A DNA stretch of 64,000 nucleotides from NCBI GenBank assembly GCA_911728455.2, contig OU452222.1:16826686-16890685 (forward strand). The letters are read 5' to 3'. A program made the translations under genes and the position numbers. Source of the DNA: Marthasterias glacialis. Taxonomy: Eukaryota > Echinodermata > Asteroidea > Forcipulatida > Asteriidae. The notes below the pieces were generated by a model that saw nothing but the letters and a program-made list of their open reading frames with translations, was not told the DNA's origin and did not search any database. This document shows positions 1 through 12,955 of this stretch, piece by piece (position 1 is the first letter of the stretch; every line of letters begins with the position of its first letter).

Positions 1-372
1 CGCATGTTTTTGCTCATATTACTCATTGGTGGTACGCTAACTGAAGCCAATGGGACCTTCAGTAGTACGCGTAGTGGAACACCAGGTAGCAACACACGCA
101 GTGTTTTGAGTGGATATCATTCGCTCTCTGGGCATGCCAGATGTCTCCTAAGGACCTTCAAGAAGAATACAGAAAGTTTTGCGTATAATAAGGCGTATTC
201 ATTTGAATACGCAAATACGCAAATCAAAGCATACCACCCATGTAATCGAATGCAAAAAGCGCACAATTATTGCCTTACAGGGCTTTAACTAAACAGAAAA
301 CAGTTTTTTAATTAGAATTTGATCTAATGTGAAATTGTATTCACTGATTATTTTTTTTCCCGGATTGTACAG
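1..372 (+). other. SLCO intron, left edge of window
   Basis: This is intron sequence upstream of the first visible SLCO exon. A polypyrimidine stretch and TTGTACAG at 365-372 form the 3' splice site. I see no exon here; the short open frames have no recognisable product. Confidence 0.6.
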
Positions 373-3300
373 AAACGCAGACCATACGACAGCAACGCGA
401 GTCCCAAGCACACGCGAGCTCGGACGTCAAGGGGAAGTCGGATCGGCCGGGATTCGGCAGATCCTGGCGGGACTTCCCCTCCGCTACCAAGATCATGTTC
501 CGGAACCCCACCTTCGTCTTCTTGACACTAAGCATCGCGGCTGATAACATAGTTGTCACGGGAGGCGAGGCCTTTTTGCCTAAATACATGGAGAACCAGT
601 TTGGACTGAGTTCTGGCATTGCTAATATCGTTTTTGGTAAGATATTTCGCTCTGTGCATCTCAACCTTTACCATTGTTTTAAGGATTCACAGTAAGTGGA
701 AATGGTAATCTGGTACCCTGACGACTCTTGTTAAAAATCTTAGGTCAGGCATCATCTACGGTTAAAAATAGACCATGACGCAACATATATAAATAGGCCT
801 ATGTATTACTTGTCATCAACGGCGGACGACGTCATTGGATAAAAACGAAGCGCTTTGTTTACTTTCAAAAAGCCTGGGGTAATCACAGTTTGTAAAAATG
901 TTACAAAAATATTCAAAAATAGTGTTGAATTTGTTGGAAACAAAAAAACAATAATGGGATGTGTTTTCATTAAATACTTTGCAAACTTTTTGAATTTGGT
1001 CACAATGTCCGTCAACAAACAAGATTGATCGTGGTTTGTTTATCCAAACAAAAAATGGGGTCTACACACGCCCGGAAATGTCCGACCATCAACGACACTG
1101 TCCGAATGTTGACGACAACGAGTTCAGAACGTTTCGGATATTTTCGGAAAAGGAGGAATTCCTATTTTTTCTCACGTGACCCTCGGGTGATACCGGACCC
1201 TAGAATCGACAGAGAATAGTCGGAGATTTTGGGTTCTGGGAACCAGACTATAAGTGAGAAAGGTAAACAATGAGAAACTCTTTGTAACACCTTTGTAAAC
1301 TCCCTCAAGTCAAATTAAATTGTGTGTGCATCGACATAATTGCCAGGAAAGTATGCGTTATAAAATTGCAAGTACTGGCAGTGCTCAACTGGAGGAGCTA
1401 AGCTTGTTATTAGATTGGCAGCGCTCTAGTTTATTTGTTGGAGACTGTTACCATAAGCCTCATGAACACCCACACGAACTTCACAGTATACGTGTATTTA
1501 TAATATATCAAATTTTGGTATATTATGAGAGACGAATGTATGCAGTCAGGCAATTCGTACATTGGTAACAATAGTCTGAATGAGTGAATTTAGGTGCGCT
1601 TAGCACTGACTCTAGAAAAAGTAACCTTTGTTTACAAGAAGAGTAACCTTGTCCGACGGCAGGCTAGATACGTGGTGGTATGGGAAATTTTTACATTTGT
1701 GTCATTGTCAAGGCTCGGTGGCTCTTCTGTTAACATTTGACGTCACAGGTCACATGGTCTATATACACTCTTAATAATCTCCCGGGTCAGAATTGACTCG
1801 TACCCCGGGTCCAAGGAGCCCTGACCCATATCTGGGTCAGGGGCTGACCCATATCTGGGTCAAGCTGACCCGATATGTGGAAGAGGGAGGGCCCCCAAAT
1901 GTTCCCATTCTCTAACACACACTTCCCCCCTCCTGTACAGAAGCATCCCCCGAAAAAATCCTCAAAAGACTTCCAGAGATTTCTAGAACCCAATGAAGAC
2001 ACAATAGAAGGGGGGGGGGTGGGTTACACCCTGCCACACATCGAGCACCAAATGCCTGATTTTGTTAATTTTTTTTTATTACTCCTTCGTTGAGTGCTCA
2101 GACATGAATGTAATATTTGTGTGGGTATTACAGCAGGCAAATCCAACAACATTTATATTTTACTATGAGCCATATACCATGAATGAAAACCAACCACCCT
2201 CAAGGCCATCAGTTTGTGCACACAGTATGCTTCTCCCAGGGTAATCTGTGGTGATCAATGGTGGGCTGACCTCCTGACATCTGTGATCAATCAGCCATGC
2301 TCAGGGTGGTTGTTTGAATGTCTGTCATGCTGCGTTTGAATATTTGTTCGCGACTTGGCGATTAGCGACAAGTCGTAAATATTTTTTTCGAGTAAGTTGA
2401 AGGGTTCAACGATGGATCTTTAAATTAGACAACAGTTCAAAGTTTCGTTACGACATAACAACATTACCAGGGGCGGATCCAGGATTTTCTAAACGGGGCG
2501 GGGGGGGGGGGGTGGCGTGAAATTTACCGATCAAGCATCAAGTGATGATTGGATGTCGAAAGTTTATTTCTCATTGCAAGTGGGCGGGATGATATCTTGA
2601 TTTTTTTTTCGGAAGGAAAAATAGGGGGCGTGCCCTGGATCCGCCCCTTATTGCGTACCGTCTTAATCTACCGTTACCAAACCCATTCTGGAAAATGATG
2701 ACTCCTGAGAGTCCCAACCCCTGCAAATTACACCCTTACCCAATGTTACATTAACTGCAACTAAATTTTCATTTGCAAACATCGCGCCCACCTAGCGGGT
2801 AGCGCGCCAAGCGTGGCATCCCGCTATAGTCACTATCACCACTATAGCGTGGCATGCGGCAAGCATTCACACGAAGCCCTACGCCCTCTATCGCCCGTTT
2901 GATTGAACCCTCTAAGATAATGGAAATTTGTTCGCGACTGGTCGCGAATAAAATGTACGACTAGTCGTGAATAAATTCACGACGTCACGAATAACTGTAC
3001 GACTAGTCGTGAATAAATATACGACTAGTCGTGAATATTAATGTCCCTTCAGGGCCACCATATGTATATGTACGAGAATGCTACACCATTGATTTTAGGA
3101 GTAATTCCCATCCACGTTTCATGCAACCAACTTGTGATAATTTCATCACGCCACTTCGGGGGGGGGGGGGGGTGCTCTCTCTGCCACATTATGGGGCATA
3201 CATGGTATACAGCTTTCAATATTCATTTTATTTATTAGTATTATTTTTAATATTTCTCTTTTAATCAAGGTATCTTGGTGTGTATTACCGGTGTGGGAGC

Positions 3301-6300
3301 TTTGCTGCTCGGGGGCTGGTTAGTTAAGAGGTTGCAACTGAAGGTACCTGGGATGCTAAAGTTCATCATTTGTGCAAACATAATCAATACAATCACACTG
3401 CTCGCCGGTTTTTTGAGATGTCCTGAGATTCCGCTGGCGGGAGTGTATCAGCAATACGCTGACGACAGGTTAGGCATTCCAATCGCCTTATTAATAAAAC
3501 TGATGATGTGAAAGTCAGGCTGTTCTTTTCACACCAGCATTTGTCTTCGAAACAACTTGCACATATTCTTGACGCTCTTACTTGTAGTCGCCATAGGAAC
3601 AGGAAATAAGAATTAGCCATTCCCATGAAAAATGCTAACACTTTCGCATGCGCACAGACACTATTGGCGCAGTGGCGTAACTAAGGGGGGGGGGGCACGG
3701 AGGATGGGGGCGGGGGCACGTGCCAACTGATGTCCGTGCCCCCCCCCCCCCCCCATTTGAAAAAAATCAGGACTTTTGAGATTAAAAAATACCAGAATAA
3801 AATGTTACATGAGCTTTTCTGTAGCATTTTCAATGTTTCTAAAACTATTTTGTATTATTTGCGCGCAGAATGTTTTTGTTTTACCCCAACAAGTCAGAAG
3901 AGCGCTGAAAAGGGGCTTGTTTAAGAACAATACAAACGGAAACTTCAGTTTTAATTGGCTAAAAGTGTCCCCCTAGGAAAAATGGTCCACCCCTTGTGCC
4001 CCCCCCCCCCTAAAATGTTACTATCGGTGGCCAAATGCCATAGAGTTGTGCACTAGGCAGACGCACAAACGCATGCGTCACGCCACAATCAACCCCATAC
4101 AAAAAGGCGCGATGCTCCCTCATTTTCCCACCAAAATGAAGCTGACTTCTTCATTCGTACAGAACTGTCAATGTGTTTTCAATTCTGCAACTGTTTTGAT
4201 GAGTTATTAATTCCTAAAGCACATACATCATTTTTTGTGTACATCATTTTGTGAAAGCCCCAGAACACGACGTCCATGCACACTGTTGTTTACAAACCAA
4301 TGCATACGTCACTTTGTGAACGCATACTATTACTAGGTCAACCGATATACATGTACGCACTACTTCGTGGAATCATACAAGTGGGGTCTCGTTATAACTA
4401 AATGGAAATGCAAAATGGCAAATCTAGTGATACGTCGGTTCATGCTAATTAGTGTCATTACGAAACTATTACATGTCAGGTCCTGAAACTTGCTGAAATT
4501 GCCAATAGTAATTAGTGTATCAATAATTTTGTACAAAAACGGATTTGCCCACATAATGTGATTTTTGACCCGTACATATCGTTTCACCGACTGACGACAT
4601 GAACGCCAGTTGGGCAAAATTCTTAATTGTTTTACAAGTATACCGGAAACGGAGGTCAAGTGAAGTCTTATTATCGGGTTTTCTTCGTTGATTTATTAAA
4701 TCTATTTTACTTTCATAATATCTCATCGCTAAATGTAACTTCCCCAACATAATGTTTGTAGCCACAGGCTGCGTTAAACTAAAGTATTTGATACAATAAA
4801 ATCACGCACACGTAAAACTCAATGGAGTGGGACCAACTTGGTCCCGGATGTTCGATTACGGGTAAGACTTGCACAGTCTGTTGATCGAATTGTTTTAGAA
4901 AGCATGACGTAAGAGCACGTATGAGGTTTGTAACATTTTTTTCTTCTTCTTCTTTAACCTTTTGACCAGTGCTATATCAAGCGTGGATCTGAATGACACC
5001 TGCAACGTTGATTGCCACTGTTCTACCGCGGTGTACTTTCCAGTGTGTGGGAGTAATGGGGTCATGTATTTTTCGCCATGTTTTGCAGCCTGTCAAAGTC
5101 AGGGTATAGAGGTAAGGAACATTGCCCACGAGAAATGGTACTTTTAAATTATTTGACAGACATTCCCGTAGACTTGTTCACAAACCATTTTTAACCGAAC
5201 CCCTCCTCCACTTTCTCCTCAAACTTTGTAAAAATTTGAGTTTTCAGTCTGATGAATTTGACTATTGGCAGTTTGCGACAGCAAATAAGAGACCAATAAT
5301 AAAGTCCCCTCGATCCACCAATCGAAAGCAGAAGTCCCACGGTTAGTAGATATGCAGCAGGACAAGTTCTTAGCATTAAGTAGTCTCCCTAATTGACCTA
5401 ATCTACTTGGCGGAAGTAGACAAATAGACGGACAGGTCTTGTTCGAACAGTCTACACAGCAAGGTCGATGATATCACATGGTGCTACCGAAAAGCAAATA
5501 TTACATTGACAGTAAAACTGTATTCACAACTAAAGGACAACATGAAGGGGACGGTTAAACGTCTGCCTACCTCTCTTGAATGAAGCAAACACTTTATGAA
5601 TGACACATTCACTTTTGTAAAAAGTCACTGCTTGATATCACGATAATCTTCAACCGATCCTGCACTGTACTTCGCAGGATGGCGGCATTTTCATGTACAG
5701 TAACTGTACATGCACAACAGATTACAGTATGGAGGACAACCCGTCCCTGGTATCCGCAACTGCAGTGCCCGGTCGATGCGGTACATACTGCACGGAGATG
5801 TACATATACATAGTCTTTCTCTTTTTCACTCTGGTGACGTTGTTCATCGACAAAGTGGCAGTAACTAACTCGATACTCAGGTAAAAATGATACTCTGTGC
5901 AAATAATTAAAAATGTAAAATGTCCCACACGGAAGTAATACTTGTATGTCGTAAACCACGTGTCTTAAAAAACAATAATAGATAATAAAAAATAAAAATA
6001 AAAAAACTCATGTCGAGATTAACGAAACGCACTATTGCATCAACACAATGAGAGTTAACTATTTATTTAAAATGTACCAGGTAAGGAGCACTGGAGAGCC
6101 AGAATTTTACAGGCTTGTTATTTTATGCGTATGTTGGGAGACACTATGTAAGGGTACTGCAACCTCGTTTTCAGGGGTGAATTGCCCATGGTAGCAAGGT
6201 TGAGGATACTGGTCTTTGACCAGTTAGTATACCTTGTCTTGAAAGGACGAAGTGTCTATAGATAACAGTCCCGACAAAATAAATTTGCTTAACTTCAAAC

Positions 6301-7655
6301 TTCTTGCACTATATAAGGGTTGCAGATGACGTCAACAGAGGGAAAAATCGGCCATCTTTGATGACATTGGTTGCCCATTTTTGAGCGCACAGCTGTGCGT
6401 CACACACATTGATCCCCACTTATACTGACAATATTAGTTTTTGTTTATTGTTGTTGTTGTTGTTGTTGTTTTTTTTGAACAACTATCAATTTTATCGTTT
6501 CAAGATGCGTCCCGGATGGTCAGCAATCATTTGCTCTCGGTATTAACGGACTAATTACACGTGTACTCGGTAAGTAACGGCCAATGGTCAAGGATAGAAC
6601 CATAAGATCGTGGATGGGAGCACGTGGATCACGGCACTTCAAACTCGGCCAATAGTCCGTGCACTAAGTATCTCAAGTATTTTATTAACTTATTTCAAAA
6701 TCTTGGGTTCCCATAGGATGTATTGCTGTAACGTATATAGGAAACAATACCAACACTTCGCACTGTCTGCACAAACAAACAAACAAACAAACAAACAAAC
6801 AAACAAACAACCCAACAAACAAACAAACAAACAAACAAACAAACAAACAAACAAACAAACAGACAAACAAACAGACAAACAAACAAACAAACAAACAAAC
6901 AAACAAACAAACAAACAAACAAACAAACAAACAAACAAACAAACAAACAAACAAACAAACAAACAAACAAACAAACAAACAAACAAACAAACAAACAAAC
7001 AAACAAACAAACAAACAAACAAACAAACAAACAACCCAACAACCCAACAAACAAACAAACAAACAAACAGACAAACAAACAAACAAAAACAATATTAAAA
7101 GAAAACCTAAAAGTACATCATGGCAATAAAGATAGTAGAAACATTAATTAATAGGACCACCCGAAGCAAAACATACAAAAACAACACTACATGGCAATTA
7201 GAAGTTATGGCAGTTCAGTTTTTATTTACCAACGAACCTACGTATGCGACAGTTTGTCTTGAAATAATATGAAACCTGAGATGCAAATTAAATGTAGTTT
7301 CACAATGCAAGCGACGTATGTCATGAAAACCAATGTCGATAAAGTTAACCAAGGTACAAAACTATTTTGAGTCAAATAACGTACGAGATAAGATAACTGC
7401 CTATAAATGTATTTTCCCCCGACATCTATCATAGGAGCTCTTCCCGGACCCATCATCTATGGTACGCTCGTCGATTCAACCTGTTCGTTCTGGCACGAGG
7501 AGGACGGCGTGAGAGGGCAGTGTTGGTTTCATGACCGCACGGATCTTTCCCTCTATTTCATCATAGCGGGGGTATGCGTAAAACTCATATCGCTCCTCTT
7601 TGCTACAATCGCCTATAAGACTTATAAGTCACCACAGACAGAAGACAAGAATTAG
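373..7655 (+). CDS. Organic anion transporter (SLCO/OATP family), 3' half, six exons
   Basis: This is a membrane carrier for organic anions such as steroid conjugates, eicosanoids and drugs at the cell surface (family knowledge). The exons are 373-636, 3270-3468, 4970-5111, 5678-5880, 6505-6569 and 7435-7655. Their phases join without a break to give about 364 residues ending at TAG 7653-7655. Exon 1 carries the family segment FLPKYMENQFGLSS. Exon 2 carries membrane helices and FLRCPEIPLAGVYQQYA. Exons 3 and 4 hold the cysteine-rich extracellular loop with a Kazal-like pattern (CNVDCHCS, FPVCGSNG, FSPCFAAC, NCTCTT, GRCGTYC). The last exon has GPIIYGTLVDSTC and a final helix. Family members are about 650-720 residues, so the first half (helices 1-3 or more) lies left of the window. 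The family is certain; the paralogue is not determined. Confidence 0.93.
1766..1885. repeat. TGACCC/GGGTCA-rich repeat, copy 1
   Basis: The segment GGGTCAGAATTGAC near 1784 starts a run of TGACCC and GGGTCA words, some as TGACCC-ATATCT-GGGTCA. Related copies lie at about 25769-25988 and 37900-38085, both starting with a similar (G)GRTCAGAATTGA-like segment. The edges are approximate. Confidence 0.6.
2468..2650. mobile_element. MITE with CAGGGGCGGATCCAGG ends
   Basis: The left end CAGGGGCGGATCCAGG and the right end CCCTGGATCCGCCCCTTA are inverted copies about 180 bp apart, with G-rich DNA just inside both ends. Ends of this kind are widespread in animal non-autonomous hAT-type elements (established knowledge); the superfamily assignment is inference. 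Confidence 0.7.
2925..3038. repeat. Short tandem array of ACGACTAGTCGT palindromes
   Basis: The word TACGACTAGTCGTGAATAAA recurs about every 20-50 bases (near 2957, 3000 and 3021), with TCGCGACTGGTCGCGA variants before it. A related TTCGCGACTTGGCGATT segment is near 2348. Each core is a perfect 12-bp palindrome. Confidence 0.6.
3612..4140. repeat. Dispersed repeat S, copy 1, interrupted by an insertion
   Basis: The flanks TTAGCCATTCCCATGAAAAA (3612) and CATAGAGTTGTGCACT (about 4039) match, in order, the repeat at 22014-22230. There the two halves are joined except for a few bases, so about 3670-4033 here is a later insertion. A further partial copy is at about 14966-15003. Confidence 0.6.
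3670..4033. mobile_element. Inserted element with CAGTGGCGTAACTA-type end and G/C homopolymers
   Basis: The left end CAGTGGCGTAACTAAGGGG and the right end, ending GTTACTATCGGTG, are imperfect inverted copies. Long G and C runs lie inside both ends and again at 3740-3753. The element splits repeat S. The ends resemble common animal DNA transposon termini; there is no coding capacity. Confidence 0.5.
5112..7434 (+). other. SLCO introns between the loop exons and the last exon
   Basis: These are introns 5112-5677, 5881-6504 and 6570-7434 with donors GTAAGG, GTAAAA and GTAAGT. The last contains the long AAAC array. No additional exon is needed to keep the frame. Confidence 0.7.
6771..7089. repeat. 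(AAAC)n microsatellite, about 320 bp
   Basis: This is a nearly pure CAAA/AAAC tetranucleotide array with a few CCAAC and CAGA variants, inside the last SLCO intron. Because the 4-bp unit contains no stop in several frames, it yields spurious open frames reading NKQT on plus and FVCL on minus. Confidence 0.97.
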
Positions 7656-7741
7656 TTACTTCTTTCTTATATGTAATGGATTATATGTAATGGATTATAG
7701 AAAAGGGAGGAGGGTAATGTTTTTGGTTCATTTCAGGGGAG

Positions 7742-7747
7742 AATAAA
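7742..7747 (+). other. Poly(A) signal of the SLCO gene
   Basis: AATAAA lies 87 bases after the SLCO stop codon and is the nearest canonical signal. Confidence 0.5.
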
Positions 7748-8214
7748 TTTTTAAAATGGACTTTTATCCATTCTTCGTTTTTGCTCGTAGATATACATAC
7801 TAAAAAGTTAATTTTTGCTATTTTAAAAGGTTGATTACAATTTGTAATTGATTACAGAAAGGGTATTGATTTTGTTGTTAATTCCAGCCAAGAATCAATT
7901 TTTAAAATGGACTTTTTATCCATTCTCTTTTCTGTGTTCTGTCTTCTGCTATTCATACTAAAAAGTAAATGTTGTCTAACATTTTAAAGGGTTTGTTATT
8001 TAATTGTTTACAAACTACGAATGTGTTAAAATAATGACCCCTTTAAAGACAAGAAGATTCTATTACATACATGAGAAATTGGAAGACTATTTAGCAACGG
8101 TGGCATAGCGATCCTGCCCTCAGGTTAGACGGCCGTGTCGGTTGCAGTAGTATAGTGTAAGACGGACGTCCAGTCCGGGCAAAGTGATGTCCAAATTAGG
8201 GGCAATGCATGTTG

Positions 8215-8720
8215 CATTTGCGGGAACCTGTCGAAATCACACAGAAGTTCAGATACCTCGGTTGTGATATTCACTCTTCATATTCACTCGACGACTAGGG
8301 CTTGCTTTATCCACCGTGTCTCGAGGAGCAAACGCCTCAAACTTACAACCCAGGATATTTACTATTGTGTTTCCCCCGTCCTACTCTACGGGTCAAAAAG
8401 CTGGACACTCCGAGCAGACGATACGCAAAAGCTCCAAGCCTTCAACATCAGGTGTCAACGACGAATTCTTGGCGTCCGATGGTCCGATTATGTTATCAAC
8501 GACGTCGGAGACCACCGGCATTGTGGGCTTTCGTGCTACCATCTCACAGAGACAACATTCCCTCTTCGGCCATGTCAGACGGTTTCTCCAAAGGATGCGC
8601 CTGCCCATGTCGCCCTCAAGCCGAGCGTTGACGCGCGAGGAGGACCCTCCCCCGGCCCGGCTTAGGGGAGACCAAGAGGAGGTCGACCACGTCACACTTG
8701 GGTGTCAGTTGGAAGTAAAC
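8215..8720 (+). pseudogene. Decayed LINE reverse-transcriptase 3' fragment
   Basis: Segments in different frames match the C-terminal part of a common animal endonuclease/reverse-transcriptase ORF: FRYLGCDI near 8250, then LLYGSKSWTLRADD and RRILGVRWSDYV at 8378-8490, then HSLFGHVRR and a proline-rich tail by frameshift after about 8500. Several frameshifts and an early stop make it inactive. The clade is not fixed; RTE- or Jockey-like families carry this tail. Confidence 0.75.
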
Positions 8721-11700
8721 CTCAACTAATGGGCATAGCAGTTGTTGGAATCCGTAGCAAATCGCATTGGCTGAGTGGCTCTACGTCCCTCATAACGGAT
8801 GAAGAGAATTAAGGTGATGACGTTGTATAAACGGAAAACTCAGAGACTGGTATCAAACGGATATAACTAATAAATACAAATTAATGATAGCTTTTGTTTT
8901 ATTTTGAGAAATTTTGAAGATAGCTATTTTTCTATTGTTAAACTTTAGCCTTTTTCTTCTTTTAGATTTAATTTTGATTGGTTCACATAATTATATATTA
9001 CAATTATTATTATTAATTAAATGATTATTTCTCTATAAAACCGGTTGATTTGACTTTCGTTACTCCTGCAAAGATACTTTCTATAAGTTCCGATTCGAAA
9101 GAAAATGTGTTTGATGACTATAGTTGTTAACTGTCAAATGAGATATCGAACGAAACAAAAATCCACCAACGAATGACAGAGTATCAATGAAAAACTTATT
9201 TTGTGTGTGTGTGGGTGTGTGTGTTGGAGCCTGCTCAATTTCAGTCGGGTACTATAGCAGCAGGCATGGCCGTCGTACATACTTTCTCGTAGAGTGGTTG
9301 GCCGGGATAATCGTTTCAAAAACAGCATTTTTATAGCCATCTAAGGTAAAAAAAAAGGCGATTTTTTAAGGGATGTGTCATACAGCACTTCCATTTCTTT
9401 GTGTAAAATTTACTTTGACCTGAGACCACTATTGTTTTTTGTATTTCTGAAGTTCAAATAAAACCTCTAATATTACTTTCAAAATATGCATTATGATTTT
9501 ATCTCGTAGCTAAACATAAACATCTCCACTTGGCTTAATGTACTGTGATTTTATTTTATCATGCAACAGTAGCAGGGTCCAACAAAGTTTATACATGTAC
9601 TTCAAGTAACAGCAGCAGGCTCAAATTAATCAAAGTTAAAACAAAAGTGGTCATTTGCATAAACGTAGTAAGTGTCTCAACACGTAGTTCATGAATGATT
9701 ACTAATGTTAGGTACTCAGACATTTGTTTTATTGCTTGTTTCATTTATTATTAAATATTTTTTTTTATGGTTTATATGTCATTGAAGTTTTAATTAATTG
9801 TCAGAACAAATAAGTAAGCTGTCACAAACTTCATGTTTACTTCCTATTTGGATCTGCCTGGTAACAGCGGGCTTAAGGCCACTGCCTGCCCTGATTTTAC
9901 AGGTAAAGTTGTCTTTATTTCTATCAAATTTTGAACTTTTTATTTCTTAATTTTATACTTTTTATGCGTGGCAAAGAGACTTTTGCAGCAAATTATTAGA
10001 GACTTAAAGATACTTAAATTTTGAGTTAGAAAATATTGGTGAAAAAAGCGAATTTGATGTTTAGAGATGCACTAGTGTTTGTACTGCTGGCATATGTGAT
10101 ATGGCCATGTGCAGTATACGTGCTGCATAGGTTTTGATTAAATTTATAGAAATGTCGAGGTCTTTTATTACTTTTTTAAAGCAAATTCAAATAACCATAG
10201 TTTTTATGAAATGTAAACTGGGCAATTGTGTAGATATTTGCTGGTGGATTTGTGTGTCTGGTGTAGGTTTTCTGCGTTGCTACTGTCGGTACTAAATGAC
10301 TACCTAGCTTGAGGTTTTTCTGTCTAAAAGTTTTTACACGGTTGCTGAGTCGTTTTAAAAACAAAATTGTAATACTGTAATCTAATTACTCAGGTTTGTT
10401 GCACTGAAATAAAGCCAATGGGCCAGAGAGCTGACGTCAAGCCTTCAACTGCTTCATTCCAGGACCTGCGTGCCATTTTCCCTCAAACCCCCATTCAAAT
10501 AGGACGCCCCCACACCGTGCCCCAGCCACAAACCCAAGCAAAAAAAGCCAATTTCACATTATTTATACATTTTGATTCATTATAAAATAACATGCTGTTT
10601 TAAATTACGTTGCGCTGGAATCAAGTCATTTTCAAGGAAAAATCGGCTTGAGCACGAATCATATATTTGTAAGGGTAAAAATTTAACGAATGAACAAATG
10701 ATTTGTTTGGAACGAACAAATAATTTGTCTTGTTTTTTTTCAACTAAAGCTTAATGGTCTTTATAAACTTAGCCTAACAGCATTTACTCTATGACACGCT
10801 GCTCTATGTCATATTTCTTCTGAAGTATAGGTTTTCCCGTTCATTTCCCCTTCCCTTTCATGCATTTGTATAAAGTGATTTTGCCTCCTCTGTTGAAAGC
10901 GTCATTCAATTTGACTTAGAGTCATGCGAATAGATGATATAGCATTAGTCAATTATTAAAACTTGAAGACGTTCTCTTTAGCCATGCGAAATCGGCATTC
11001 AATTGAGCAGAGCAGGCAAAACTGGAGATTTCTGCGAAAAGCTGCTGCGAATTTGAATGCTGCTTAAGGGGATTGTTGAACTGAATGGTTATCTTTTTCC
11101 CTTCTGCTTTTCCAAAATGGGGGAGGGGGGCACTTTTGGTGGGGACAGTTTCCCCCTGATCCCTATGAGATCGATGACTGAACGAACGTGATAAATCAAA
11201 ATGACAACTCAAAATAACAAAACAAAATGTTATCGTGCGCATTTGCCTTAACATGTTTTTCCCCCCACACAATACAAGCTACCATTTGTGACGTTAGTTG
11301 TACGGTTCGATAATTATACAATGTCATTTTTCTACGAAATATTATCCCTCTGTAGACAGTATGCATTGAGCCATTATGTAAATGAGATCCATATAATATC
11401 ATGTGTTACGAGGCTTACAATTCAGCTGTTTAAAGGGAAAGTGATTTTTTTCTTTAGTCATTTTATTTTCAAAGAGCAAATGAAGTCACACGTGCATGTT
11501 TTTTTTTCGAGCGGGTGGTCTTCTAATGCTTTTTATTTTATATACTGAAAACGTATTTTTTTCTCCATAGGATTGGATTCGTATGAACTTCCAAAATGAT
11601 CACTCAGTAAAGCTTGCAGAGTGAAAATTGTTCTCCCCTTTTTTCGATAATTATCTTTCCAGTATTTTGTCTTGAAATCAATTTTGAAGTTTACAAAACA

Positions 11701-12489
11701 CCTTTTTCTTCTAAACTCAGTTTTAGTCAGTTACCTGACCTGTACCAATTGAACATAATCCAATAAACGCGCTCTTACGAGAGGGGCACCAAACTATTTC
11801 ACTACTGGATCCTTTTTATGTTGGATATTCTCTAAAATTGTCAAAAACTCAAGCACTTTTCGCCAGGGTAATTTTGTTATTTACATCGTCACTTCTTCAT
11901 CACAAAAAAGGAACATAAACGAGTGATAAGAAATGAGCGTAGGGTGAGACATGTACAATATTTAAAAACCTATATTCTGGAACTTTAAGTATCAACGTCT
12001 ATCGTCACATAACAACACACGTATGGCCCCTACCTATTAATATAGTTATTGCTTTGATTCTTGTGACAAAGTACGTTGTTTACGTAGTTCCTGTATCAGC
12101 AACCCTGAATGATTGAACCTGAACACCCTTGAACCCTGCTCTATATATTGAACAGACGATTGTGTGATGTAGCCTGTACCGTGTACACGAGGATATACCA
12201 CCATATCTGAGACAGTTTGTTTTTGACCTAGATTGGACCCTCTTATTTTTTAGCCCCCTGCACTACCTTTCAATGCACTCTGTGTTTTTGTTAGCCTCGC
12301 ATACAGTATAAGTGAGAATTACATTTTTTCCTCTGCATAGGTATTTTAAAGGTTCACGGGTTGAACTTCTTTTCGTTTTTGTCCCCGAGTTCAACTTTCA
12401 TACTTGGTGAATAAAGAGCTTAGTTTTTTTACGATTTTGTTAGAAAAACACCTTAGGCCTATATAGGCGTTCATTTGTAATGGACGTAA

Positions 12490-12775
12490 TGGCCTCAGAT
12501 CATCCTCATCACTGGTACTTTCTGTTCCACACACTCGTCTGGCATCGTACGGAGACCGGGCCTTTTCCAGCTGTGCACCACGTCTCTGGAATTCCTTGCC
12601 AGACGAGTTGAGGAAGTCAAAGAACCTTTCCTCATTCAAGAGCTCTCTCAAGACATATTTGTTCAATCTCGCTTTCAGTACTACAGTTTAGTGTTTCCTT
12701 TGACCGGCGCCTTTGAATGGGTCTCCAGATACTGTGCGCCTTACAAATTCTCTGTTATTATTATTATTATTAAAA
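12490..12775 (+). pseudogene. LINE ORF2 C-terminal tail with (TTA)n 3' end
   Basis: Reading plus from about 12544, the frame gives CAPRLWNSLPDELRKSKNL and FKSSLKTYLFNLAF, the usual C-terminus of CR1/L2-type reverse transcriptases. It is followed by GCGCCTTACAAATTCTCTG and (TTA)n, a typical LINE 3' terminus. The fragment is truncated on the left. Confidence 0.8.
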
Positions 12776-12955
12776 TATATCCAGTATAACGACTGTGGAA
12801 CAACGTTTACCTGAGAGTGGCGATGTATTAATACACTTAATACACAGAAGCCTATCGAGTGCACGAAAAATATATCCAGTAATAGCGACTGTGGAACAAC
12901 AATTTTATACACAGAAGCCTACCTAATCCTGAAACTATCGAGTGCACGAATTCGA
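12772..12955. repeat. Imperfect direct duplication, about 95 bp units
   Basis: AAATATATCCAGTA(AT)A-CGACTGTGGAACAAC and CTATCGAGTGCACGAA each occur twice in the same order with small gaps. The first unit has an extra segment including TTAATACACTTAATACAC. Confidence 0.7.

Larger units (their letters stand above)
637..3269 (+). other. SLCO intron with several repeats
   Basis: The donor GTAAGA is at 637 and the acceptor AATCAAG ends at 3269. The intron holds a TGACCC-rich repeat (about 1766-1885), a GGGGCGGATCC inverted-repeat element (2468-2650), a cluster of 12-bp palindromes (2925-3038) and homopolymer G runs near 2011, 2500 and 3160. No coding exon is recognised. Confidence 0.7.

Noticed and set aside
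6610-7098. Open frames of 127-162 codons across the AAAC array
   Set aside because: They exist only because the tetranucleotide repeat lacks stops; low-complexity NKQT/FVCL peptides with no splice or start context.
7918-8060. Possible extra SLCO 3' exon
   Set aside because: The stop at 7655 follows the normal last helix of the family and a poly(A) signal is close behind.
12391-12666. 91-codon minus frame at 12.4-12.7 kb
   Set aside because: It is the antisense shadow of a LINE reverse-transcriptase tail on plus (PRLWNSLPDEL).
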